A stretch of DNA of 64,000 nucleotides, taken from assembly GCA_027627225.1 (NCBI GenBank), contig JAPFQT010000078.1, positions 62,001 through 126,000 on the forward strand, in the 5' to 3' direction. Origin of the DNA: Congeria kusceri. Lineage: Eukaryota; Mollusca; Bivalvia; Myida; Dreissenidae. Every line of letters starts with the position of its first letter. Position 1 is the stretch's first letter. Below are positions 45,473 through 54,299 of the stretch, piece by piece. The position numbers and the translations under genes were made by a program. Under the pieces are notes generated by a model. It made no database searches, was not told where the DNA came from, and saw only the letters and a program-made list of their open reading frames with translations.

Positions 45473-46262
45473 AGAGCTGTCAAAGGACAGCGCGCTCGAC
45501 TATTCGAAGTATTTCAGTTGGTACATATTTTTGGAAAGTGGAAGCGTCATAAATGTATTGAAAAACAATACTGAGTTATTGCAATTATTAACTAATTCAA
45601 AGTTTCGACGTTATGTAGTTAATAACATGTGTAGTTTTTAAGTTATAAGAGTTTTGAATATACATTTTAACAAGAAAATCTATATGAAAAGGGGCATAAC
45701 ATTGTCATAATGCAAAACAGAGTTATATGGAGGTTGCCCCTGATACTGGAGTTGATGATAAAGGTATGATTGTATTTTAAAGTGAATACCTTATGTAGTT
45801 CTGAAGTTACAAAACTTTTGAATATAAATTTTAACGAGAAAAATATATGTGAAAAAGGAGCATAACTCTGACAAAATACAAAACCGAGTTATACGGAATG
45901 TTACCCATGGCACCGGAGTTGATGACAAAGGCATATTCCAAGTTTCAAGTGTATAACTTGTAGTTCAGCAGTAACAAAACTGTTGAATATAAACTTTAAC
46001 CAGAAAATCTATGTGAAAAAGGAGCATAACTCTTGTCAAAGTACAAAACAGACTTATAGGGACTGTTGGCCCCGAGTTACACGGAATGTTACCCATGGCA
46101 CTGGAGTTGATGACAAGGGTATATTCCAAGTTTCAAGTGAATAACTTTTGTAAGTTTTGAAGTTACAAATCTTTTTAATATAAACTTAATCCAAATTCAG
46201 ACGCGGACGCCGACGCCGGAGGTTGTAGGGTAGCTCTCATATTCTTCGAATAGTCGAGCTAA
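45473..46262 (+). mobile_element. TIR element D, copy 2
   Basis: Left end GCTCGACTATTCGAAG (45494-45509) and right end CTTCGAATAGTCGAGC (46244-46259) are exact inverse complements over 16 bp. The leader 'CAAGAGCTGTCAAAGGACAG' and pre-terminal 'GACGCGGACGCCGACGCCGG' match copy 1 at 40.6 kb. About four subunits of 150-165 bp lie inside. Confidence 0.9.
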
Positions 46263-46278
46263 AAACATTCATAATCTT

Positions 46279-46335
46279 CATCATCATCAAAATCATCATC
46301 ATTATTATCATCATGATCTTTTCATCTAAATCATC
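46279..46335 (+). repeat. ATC-rich microsatellite
   Basis: 'TTCATCATCATCAAAATCATC' and continuation; ATC-rich tracts also lie after the 23-bp arrays near 47010 and 47580. Confidence 0.8.
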
Positions 46336-46484
46336 GTTTCACCACATGGTGAAACCATGCTCTATCGTTTAACATTTATGTTATTATCAAATATTGTACA
46401 AACGTTCTATAATCTGCATATCATTGATAATTTATCGTTTTCTACATCAAGCTATATTTCACGTGAATTCTTGAAAATACACTT

Positions 46485-47335
46485 TATTACAAAATCACCA
46501 TTTATGCTCCTTGCTGCATCGTTCGCAGGTTTTCGCTGGAATCGTCCGCCGGTTGTTGCCGGCATCGTCCGCTGGTTGTCGCCGGCATCGTCCGCTGGTT
46601 GTCGCCGGAATTTTCCGTAGATTGTCGCCTAGAACGACCGCTGATTGTCGGAGGAATTGAACGCTGATTGTCGCCGGAATCATCCGCTGATTGTCGCCGG
46701 AATAGTTCGCAAGTTGTCGCCGGAATCATCCGCTGATTGTCGCCGGAATCGTCTGCTGATTGTCGCCGGAATCTGCAACTAGTTGTCGCCGGCATCGCCA
46801 GCTGTTTGTCGCCGACATCGTTCTCTGGTTGTCGCCGGCATCGCCCGCTGGATGTCCACGGCATCGTCAACTTGTTGTCGAAGGTATCGTCCGCTGGTGG
46901 TCACCTGCATCGTCCGTTTAGTGTCGCCGGAATCGTCCGCTGATAATCGCCGGAATCGTCCGTAGGTTGTCGCCGGAATCGTCCTCATCGAGACAACTAT
47001 CATCAATACCATCACAAGTATCATCATGACAATATCATAACATGACACTATCACGACATAATCACTATCATCATCATTAGTTGTACATGTCGTTACAATA
47101 TTTTTTAATTTTCAATCAATCATTGTAAATGTTGGACAACAAATACAACTTATTTCTACAATTGATATTCCCATGACTATATCGTGTAAATGTATTTTAT
47201 TCAGAAAAGCTAACATTTTCAAATAACCGTGAACCCTGAAAATCACCTTTAAATCAGTCTTAACAAATACAGGTCTTAGAAATAAAACAAATGAAGCTAT
47301 GTGATATTGACCGTAATTCATGAAAATACTATTGA
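46485..47335 (+). repeat. Tandem segment S, copy 1, with 23-bp minisatellite
   Basis: About 850 bp made of a 23-bp array (46530-46990) and a tail. The tail ('TCATCGAGACAACTATCATC', 'ATGACAATATCATAACAT', 'CAATCATTGTAAATGTTGGA', 'AAGCTAACATTTTCAAAT') is repeated in order after the second array at 47.49-47.73 kb. Confidence 0.85.
46530..46990. repeat. 23-bp minisatellite array 1, about 20 units
   Basis: The unit is ATCGTCCGCTGATTGTCGCC plus GGA. Frequent variants are GGTTG for GATTG and GGC for GGA. As 23 is not a multiple of 3, each frame cycles through all three phases of the unit. None contains a stop on the minus strand, giving overlapping 60-120-residue ORFs with 23-residue periodicity (SADDSGDNQR, MIPATT, FRRQ). 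No start or splice context supports a protein. Confidence 0.92.
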
Positions 47336-47740
47336 TTAGAAAATAACCATTTTTGCTAATCGGCATCGTCCGCTGCTTGTCGTCGGCATCGTCCGCTGAT
47401 TGTCGTCGACATCGTCCGCTGCTTGTCGTCGGCATCGTCCGCTGCTTGTCGTCGGCATCGTCCGCTGATTGTCGCCGGAATCGTTCGCTAATGTAGTCTT
47501 CATCGAGAACACGATCATCAATATCATGACAAGTATGACCATAACAATATCATAACATATGAAGACATAATCACAATCATCACCATTATTTGTATCTATC
47601 GTTACAATCCTGTTTTAAAATTTTGATCCATCATTGTAAAATTTCGACAACCGTATGTATATTTATTATTACAACTTATCTCTACAATCGTATATTGTAT
47701 TCACAAAAGTTAACATTTTGTAATCCAGCAAATGTAAGCA
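47336..47740 (+). repeat. Tandem segment S, copy 2
   Basis: It starts with 'AAATAACCATTTTTGCTAAT', like 'AAAATCACCATTTATGCTCC' before array 1, and carries a shorter 23-bp array (47360-47492, five to six units, CTTGTCGTCGGCA type). The tail is the same as after array 1. The pair shows duplication of the whole segment with later independent length change of the array. Confidence 0.82.
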
Positions 47741-47883
47741 TAATTTGTTTATAAACGTCAACATGCAAACAGAAGAAAAGAAACCACCCTCAATTATAGT
47801 GAAGAATTGTGACAGAAATTTACCTTTGATGCTCGTTAGGTCTGTTGGTTTCCGTTGTGTCGCTGTTGTCCTTAACAGTCTCC

Positions 47884-47895
47884 TGCGCATGCGCA
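47884..47895. promoter_or_regulatory. Perfect NRF1-type site TGCGCATGCGCA
   Basis: A 12-bp palindrome matching the NRF1 consensus at both half-sites. The homologous positions in the other units read GCGCATGCGT. Known NRF1 sites lie in promoters; use here is inferred only. Confidence 0.4.
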
Positions 47896-48071
47896 ATGAG
47901 TGAGTGGAGGCAGTGGATGGAGCTCCGGCTTTCGTCTGCATCGGTCTCGAGTTGTAGACATGACCTATTTTCACATTAAGTGGACAACTACACAATTGCA
48001 AGCCTCTGTGTTTCGTTATTCATCGTTTGGTTATTCACTTAATATTTTAACTAAGATTTATCCAATCAATT

Positions 48072-48275
48072 GGGGTGGCAGTGGTGTAGTTGATATGATG
48101 TCCGTCTTACGGTCCGGAGGTCCAGAGTTTGATCTCTACCCGGGAGGCCTTTCGGAAGAAATTTCTCAAACAGGCACCCAACTACTGGCTCTACCCAGAA
48201 AACGGTTTGGAAAGTGTCTTACTAAGCTGAGGCTTTCGACACAATCGAGCTTAAATATTTTTAAACTAAACTTAA
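48072..48275 (+). repeat. SINE family 1, copy 2
   Basis: 'GGCAGTGGTGTAGTTGATAT' head, 'CCAGAGTTTGATCTCTACCC' B-box, 'ACTGGCTCTACCCAGAAAAC' body, 'CGACACAATCGAGCTTAAAT' tail. The best-preserved full-length plus-strand copy. Confidence 0.88.
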
Positions 48276-48621
48276 ATTCCCATGAATAGTACAACAAAAA
48301 CATGAAATCAACAGAAATATAACGTTGATCTTACGCCAATCACGGCTTTTCAATGCTCGGTAAACCAGTTTTTGTTGTCCTCCATTTGTTTCCCGCGCAT
48401 GCGTCATTGCTGTAGTCTATCTTGTGTTCTCGTCTGCTACGAAATACTCTAAAATTGCAGAAAAATTGGAAATGGAACACATATTTCACATTAAGAGAAA
48501 ATAATTACAATTTAAAAATTAAACTTTTTTATCGCCAGCCTATACTGTTTCGCTATTCATCGTTTTGCGATTAATATCTCTATATACATTACAAAGTTTT
48601 AACGAATCACTTGAAATTACA

Positions 48622-48800
48622 GCGGTGTCGCAATGGTGTGGTTGATATGGCGTCCGCCTTGCGCTTCGGAGGTCCTGAGTTTGAAAGAACTTTTCATAAA
48701 GACACCAAGGTACTGGCTATACCCAGAAAACGGACTTACAGGCGTCTCATCAAGCGCAGGCGTTCGACACAATTGTGCTTAAATAAGTTAAAACTAAACT
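48622..48800 (+). repeat. SINE family 1, copy 3
   Basis: 'GTCGCAATGGTGTGGTTGAT' head and 'GGAGGTCCTGAGTTTGAAAG' (damaged B-box), body 'TACTGGCTATACCCAGAAAA', tail 'CGACACAATTGTGCTTAAAT'. Confidence 0.85.
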
Positions 48801-49414
48801 AGAATTCTCATCAATAGTACAACCAAAGCAAATTCACAGAAATATAACGCAGATCTTTCGCAAAACCCGGCTTTTATTCTTATACTTGAAAATAAAACAA
48901 AAACTTTACGACAACGCTCGTTATCTCAGATGATGATGTCACAGCCCTTAATCTGTTTCTCGCGCATGCGTTATGGTCGTCAATGAGCTCTTATTGTCGT
49001 CTGCTGCTAAACTCTACTTTACTGTCTTTTGTAATTGCTGAAATTTCGACGCAAGTATCTAAATATTTTGTCAATCCCGATGTTTTTATTGTCAGAAAAG
49101 ACTCGTATATATTCCTTTGAACTCCCAGGTCATGACCCTGACAAGCCAGACGACAGGGTGGGGGCGCCCTATTCATCTTGTCGCCTGATTTGACCGGGCC
49201 TTGGTTTGAGAATTCACAGAAACAAACATTCCTCTTTTCCGACTTTAAAAAAAAATACAGTTGGACTAAAGTTTAAAACTTAATAAAACAGATAAGTGTC
49301 GTCCATTTATAAAAACATCACATTATTTTTACATCCCAATACCGAATTTTGAGTCAAAGCTGCCATTTGGGTACACAAAGTCAATTTAGAAAGTGTATAT
49401 TTAACGGATTAATA

Positions 49415-49576
49415 GAGGTCGCAGTGGTGCAATGGTGTCCGTCTTGCGTTAGGGAGGTCGCGAGTTCGATACCTAATCGGAAGCGTTCGAATGATTTTTC
49501 TCAACATACACCAAGTACTGGTTCTACCCAGAAAACGGACTCGACATAATCGATCCTTAATTAATACTTTTAAACG
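49415..49576 (+). repeat. SINE family 1, copy 4, with 12-bp target duplication
   Basis: Head 'AGGTCGCAGTGGTGCAATGG', B-box 'CGCGAGTTCGATACC', body 'GTACTGGTTCTACCCAGAAA'. It is flanked by exact direct repeats AACGGATTAATA at 49403-49414 and 49577-49588. The paralogous site near 53930 lacks the insertion. Confidence 0.92.
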
Positions 49577-49712
49577 AACGGATTAATACATTAGACACTA
49601 AAGATTTCACAGTTTTTAATTTGAGAGGTAGTGCCATTAATCCAAATTCAGACTTGTCAATGACATGAACTCGTGATTTAAATATAACTTATCTGTTGTT
49701 GGTTTCCAATAG

Positions 49713-49842
49713 CAACCGGCCTCGTTCCCGCAATCGTTTCGAAACAGGACCACCGTCGAAACGAGCAATGCGTCTGCACGAGTTCGATGAAATATGTCAA
49801 CTTGGCGGCACAAAAACTGTAACCGGAAGAAAGCGTCTATAG
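49713..49842 (+). pseudogene. Paralogue of the conserved block-P ORF, truncated by a stop
   Basis: After CCAATAG the frame reads NRPRSRNRFETGPPSKRAMR then LHEFDEICQLGGTKTV and TGRKRL, ending at TAG (49840-49842). The second paralogue (54101-54272) has TAT at that codon and continues. The alignment has substitutions but no indels over about 140 bp. Confidence 0.55.
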
Positions 49843-50215
49843 GAGACAGATGAACGTTGTATATTTTGGGATTACGTTACATATAAATGTGGAGGTTTAG
49901 AACAAGCACTTTATTCTTTATTAAAAAAAGAACTGAAACTTTTATCAGGAGTATTAAAATAAAACTAAGTTTTTGTCATGTGCCAAAACAAAATAATATT
50001 GTACTGCCGTATGAAAAGCTGGAAAATATATTGTAAAGCAAACAATATATGATCAACATTTACTGTATAATTATGTTCTTACGTTCTGTTTTTATTGTGT
50101 TATTGTACTTAAATGGTCGCTGCGCATGCGTCATTGCATGTCGTCTGCATAGAGTTATGGCTGTCCACTGCATTGTATACATAACGTCTAAATCGAAGAA
50201 TGTTGTCGTGGTATG

Positions 50216-50968
50216 TTTGTCCTCGGCAACAGGGTGTGATTGTCCTAGGCAAAAGGGTATTGGGGGCAACGGGGTATTGTTGTTGCTTGGAACGGGGTGT
50301 TGTTCTTGTTGGCAACGAGGTGTTGTTTTTGTTGGCAACGGGGTGTTGTTGTTGTTGTTGGAAACGAGGCGTTGTTATTGTTGGCAACAGGGTGTGGTTG
50401 TCGTCGGCAACGGGGTGTGGCTGTCATCGGCAACGGGGCGTGGTTTATTGTCCTATGCAACGGGACGTGGCTGTCCTATGCAACGGGGTGTGGTTGTCCT
50501 GTTTAACGGGATAACGTTGTCCTCGGTAAGGGGGTTTGGTGGTCTTCTGTAACGGGGTGTGGTTGTCCTCGGCAACGGGGTGTGGTTGTCCGCGGCAACG
50601 GGGTGTGGTTGTCTTCGGCAACGGGGTGTGGTTGTCCGCGGTAACGGGGTGTGGTTGTCCACGGCAACAGGGTGTGGTTGTCGTCGGCAAGGGGGTGTAG
50701 GTGTCGTCGGAAACGGGACGTTGTTGTCTTTGGTAACGGGGTGTGGTTGTCCTCGGCAACGGGGTGTGGTTGTCCTCGGCAACGGGGTGTTGTTGTTCTC
50801 GGCACTGGGATGTTGTTGTCTTCGGTAACGGGGTGTGGTTGTCCTCGGCAACGGGGTGCAGTTGTCTTCGGTAACAAGGCGTTGTTGTCCTCGGCAATGG
50901 GGTGTGGTTGTCTTCGGCAACGGGGTGTTGTTGTCCTCGGCAACGGGGTGTTGTTGTCCTCGGCAGAT
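50216..50968. repeat. 23-bp minisatellite array 3, about 32 units
   Basis: The unit is TCCTCGGCAACGGGGTGTGG plus TTG; the left third carries TTGTTGTTGGCAACG variants. Both strands are free of stops over long spans in all phases, so six-frame translation gives long ORFs with 23-residue periods (minus: PRTTTPRCRGQPHPVAEDN; plus: GCGCPRQRGVVVLGNGVWL). No coding evidence beyond absence of stops. Confidence 0.93.
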
Positions 50969-51339
50969 GGATCGGGTTGTCGTCTGAAACAAGCTGATGT
51001 GCGTTCATATGATAAATAATAATATTTTAACCTTAAAGAATAAATAACGATTGTATCTGAATTATTTAAATAAAACTACCAGAAAACAATGTACGAGTTG
51101 TTTTTTGATTTCGCCAAAACAAAATAATATTGTAATACAGTACGAATAGCAAGAAAATATATTGTACAATAAAAACATTAAGATCACAATTTACGGTATT
51201 TGTTATTACGTTCTGTTGTATTACTGGTGTCTTATTGTATTTAGCAGGTCGCTTCCGCATGCGTCATTGTGTGTCGTCTGCATGGAGTTTCGACTGTCCA
51301 CTGCATCGTACACAGGTCGTCTAAATCGAAGTTGTTAAT

Positions 51340-51625
51340 CGTCGGCAACGGGGCGTTTTTGTAGTTGACAACAGGGGTGTCGTTGTTGTTGGCAACGGGA
51401 TATTGTTGCTGACAAAAGGGTGTTGTTGTTGTTGGCAACGGGATTTTGTTCTCCTCGGCAGCGGGGTGTTTTGGCTGCTGGTAACAGGGTACGGTTGTCC
51501 TCGGTAACGGGGTGCGGTTGTCGTCGGCAACATGGTGTGGTTGTCGTCGGCAACGGGGTGTAGTTGTTTTCCGTAACAGGGTGTGGTTGTCTTCGGCAAT
51601 GGGGTGGGATTGTTGTCTGTCTAAA
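51340..51625. repeat. 23-bp minisatellite array 4, about 12 units
   Basis: Units like TCGTCGGCAACGGGGTGTAG plus TTG continue the consensus of array 3. The left flank ('GCATGCGTCATTGTGTGTCG', 'GACTGTCCACTGCATCGTAC') matches the flank left of array 3 ('GCATGCGTCATTGCATGTCG', 'GGCTGTCCACTGCATTGTAT'), so arrays 3 and 4 occupy homologous positions in duplicated units. Confidence 0.9.
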
Positions 51626-52739
51626 GGGTGCTACAAAGACTTCTAACATATAATAAATTAAACATTATCATAATAGGCAACCTAGAGTGTTAGCAATCAA
51701 AGTTACAATACTGTACTTCAAGGTTTTGTGTACTGACCGTTACCACAGCTCAGTATCTTTAAATGTATTACCAAAAAAAACAAACAACACATTAACTAGT
51801 GAAATTAAGCGTACTGAATATAGAGACATGATAATTATCTTCCACATAACAATGATTTTATTAAATATATAATTAATATATTATCACGCGAAACACAGTA
51901 AGAACAGTTTAAAATTAAAATAACAACACGTTACCATCTACGCTCGTCGAATCAATTGGTTTTCATTATCGTGATGTCCTCCATAGGTTTAATGCGCATG
52001 CGTCATGGTCGTCACGGAAGCAAGTTCGTTGTCTGCACCCAGCTTGGCATTGACGTCTGCAATGTCTGAAAGCAGACCGTATACCAAATAGTTCGTTTAT
52101 TTTCGTCAAGAATTACAAAAAAACAATACTTAAACTTCAAATATATCGACCGTTACAGCCATTCAATAACTTGTTTACTTTAAATGAATTACAATTAAAA
52201 TAATCGCATAATTAGTAAAAAAAAGTTCAAAAGCATTTAATCGATGGAAGCATAATGTTGTTCTTCCGCAACTCAATGCCTATATTTTAATATCACGCGA
52301 AAAAAACACACAATTTATCGCCTAAAGTCATCGACTCAGTTGGTTTTTATTGTCATATTGTTGCCCTCCCTCAATTTCCTGCGCATGCGTCTTTGTCGTC
52401 ATGGCAGCATGATCGTCGTCTGCATCCAGCTTGGATTGTCGCCTGCATCGTCTGAAAGTAGGCCTACAATAAACAGTTCGTTTATATCTTCTGCTATAAA
52501 AGACATTGTGCATACCGGAATTTGAATTCAATGAATATTTCATAAAAAAGACGCGCCTCCAGGGAAGTTTGATTAATGTGATATCGAATTACTTGAAAAT
52601 CGAATTTTCAGCAGCTTATGTACACATGCGTTTTCGTCGAAATCGCAAATGGATTCTGGGTATCTTACAAAATCAACTAAAACACATATTCTTTGAAGTA
52701 ATATATCTTATGGGGATTACATTTATAACAGAAACATAA

Positions 52740-53060
52740 CACTTAGCTTAGTTCATCGCCGTCATCCATCGTCCATTGCATCCATTTCCGGTCGTCTTAC
52801 ACATCCAACTCTGCATGCCGACAGCCTTTCTGCACCGAGCATCGGCTATCGTCTGCCAAGTGTGAAAATTCGCAGTCATCAACAGAATAAAAATAAAACT
52901 TAGCTCGTGCTAATGCCGCCATCATTGTCGTCTGCATCCAGCTCTGGTCCGCACTGTTTCTAAGCATCGTTAGAGTAGAGGTCGAAGAGACAGCACTTCA
53001 GCAGCATAGCGATCACTTCGGTCACCACATCAGAAATACAAAGCAGAAAATCAATAGACA
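52740..53060 (+). repeat. Decayed units of the GTCGTCTGCATC family
   Basis: 'CATCGCCGTCATCCATCGTC' and 'GCCGCCATCATTGTCGTCTG' + 'CATCCAGCTCTGGTCCGC' repeat the last part of the family unit but lack the palindrome. Confidence 0.5.
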
Positions 53061-53199
53061 AATTAATAAATCATTAATTATGTTAGATGCATGAACTACG
53101 GTAACATGTAACATATTATATACTAGTAATATTACATATAAATTAGTAATATTATCATGTTATTCTGTTTTAAGTGCCTTGTGAAAGGTAATATAAATT

Positions 53200-53252
53200 A
53201 TCATCATCATCAGCAGCAGCAGCACCGTCACCATCCATCATCATCATCACTG
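53200..53252 (+). repeat. ATC/AGC compound microsatellite
   Basis: 'ATCATCATCATCAGCAGCAG' with a further 'CATCATCATCATCAC'. Confidence 0.88.
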
Positions 53253-53309
53253 GTATTATTATAAACGTAAATGGCAGCTAAAACTCAGGCATTGTTAACT
53301 TTTCTTTTA

Positions 53310-53617
53310 TGCATCAATGTTTTCCCCCTGGGGAGGAGCGGCGGGCATATACGGGACTTTCGACTGCACGCGATTCCCAACAGGCGGGAAATTGACACGC
53401 AAATTGATTCTGGGTCCCGGAGTAATAGACTTTGGTCGGATTTTAGATCCGGGTGATATACACCCCCGGGCCATTTGATAGACAAATATACTTGGCTCTA
53501 GGGTGGGGAAATAGACCCCCCCCCCAAAAAAAAAAAATTATAAAAATTGTCAAATTCCCCTAGGTCTGCCCGCGGTCCCCCCCCCCCCCCCTCTGGGGGA
53601 AAATATTGATAGGTGCA
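53310..53617. mobile_element. MITE with TGCA..TATCAATA termini and TTA target duplication
   Basis: The left end TGCATCAATGTTTTCCCCC has a five-base deletion relative to the right end GGGGGAAAATATTGATAGGTGCA read in reverse (shown in two parts: GGGGGAAAATATTG and ATAGGTGCA). TTA precedes (53307-53309) and follows (53618-53620), as in PIF/Harbinger elements. The interior matches 39696-39991. It contains two poly-C tracts, at 53515 and 53577. Confidence 0.82.
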
Positions 53618-53634
53618 TTATTATCATCAGAAGA

Positions 53635-54290
53635 GACTATTATTTATTCGTTTGAACTCCCAGGTCATGACCCGGACAAGCCAGACGGCAAGGTGGGGGC
53701 GCCCTTTCCATCTTTTCGCCTGATTTGACAGGGCCTTGGCTTGAGAATACAATGAAACAAACACTCCTCTTTTCCGACAAGATAAAATCAGTTTTAATGT
53801 TAATAACTCATACAAATGTCACCCATCTATAAAAACTATAAAGCCTAATTTTTGTACACCCCAAACCCGAATTTTGAGTTAAAGCTGCCATTTATGTCAA
53901 CAATATCGAAGGGGTGTATTTAATGTAATAACACATTAGGCGTTTAAGAAGATAAACACTTTCTAGTTAAAAGATTTATTATTCATTTTGTATTAACTGA
54001 AAAAAAAGTATTTGCCTTTTTGCATATTTGCTGAATTATACTTGTAAATTACGTGAATACGTGATTTAATTATGACTTATCTGTTTCTGGTATCCAATAG
54101 CAACCGGCCTCGTTCCCGCAACAGCTTGGGAACAGGAGCACCGTCGAAGCGCGGAATGCGTCTGCACGAGATCGACGAAACCTGTCAACTTGGCGGCATA
54201 AAGACTGGAACCGGAAGAAAGCGTCTATATGAGACAGATACTAATTGGCGTCTTGGATCACGTGACATATAAAATGTGGGGGGTTAGAAC
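53635..54290 (+). repeat. Paralogous block P, copy 2 (empty at the SINE site)
   Basis: Matches 49085-49912. At the SINE position the sequence runs 'GTGTATTTAATGTAATAAC' then 'ACATTAGGCG', uninterrupted. Confidence 0.9.
54101..54272 (+). CDS. Candidate terminal exon in block P, unknown basic protein
   Basis: The acceptor CTGGTATCCAATAG is followed, with one leading base, by NRPRSRNSLGTGAPSKRGMR, then LHEIDETCQLGGIKTGTGRK and RLYETDTNWRLGSRDI, and a TAA. In the 66-residue version an ATG at 54072 lies in the presumed intron. The block is more GC-rich than its surroundings, and the paralogue at 49713 aligns without frame-breaking indels, which would be unusual for random sequence. Family not recognised; rich in Arg and Gly, no signal peptide or membrane segment. 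Confidence 0.45.
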
Positions 54291-54299
54291 AAGAAATGT

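Larger units (their letters stand above)
49085..49912 (+). repeat. Paralogous block P, copy 1 (contains a SINE)
   Basis: From 'GAACTCCCAGGTCATGACCC' through 'GACAGGGTGGGGGCGCCCT', 'CCGAATTTTGAGTCAAAGCT' and 'CAACCGGCCTCGTTCCCGCA' to 'AGAAAGCGTCTATA' it matches 53635-54290 in the same order and orientation. The one large difference is the SINE at 49415-49576. Confidence 0.9.
47820..52460 (+). repeat. Family of duplicated units with GCGCATGCGT palindrome (seven units)
   Basis: At least seven units share the order: a 'GCTCGTTAG/GCTCGTCGAATCAATTGGTT'-like leader, 'TTGTCCTCC', a GCGCATGCG(T/C) palindrome, 'TCATTG(T)GTCGTC' and 'GTCTGCATC'. The palindromes lie at 47885, 48395, 48962, 50122, 51256 (one base lost), 51994 and 52381. 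Spacing varies from 389 to about 1160 bp because SINEs (48.1, 48.6, 49.4 kb) and minisatellite expansions (50.2, 51.3 kb) lie between them. The last two units are the most similar (CGTCATGGTCGTCACGG / CGTCTTTGTCGTCATGG, CACCCAGCTTGG / CATCCAGCTTGG, AGTTCGTTTAT). Decayed echoes follow at 52760 and 52920. Confidence 0.75.

Noticed and set aside
47000..47090. ATC/CAT-rich tracts as regulatory arrays
   Set aside because: Simple-sequence composition next to minisatellites is sufficient; no motif beyond triplets.
46530..51625. Long ORFs in the 23-bp arrays as protein genes
   Set aside because: Several frames are open across the same bases, units have non-coding period 23, and there are no splice or start contexts. 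Absence of stops in the unit explains them.
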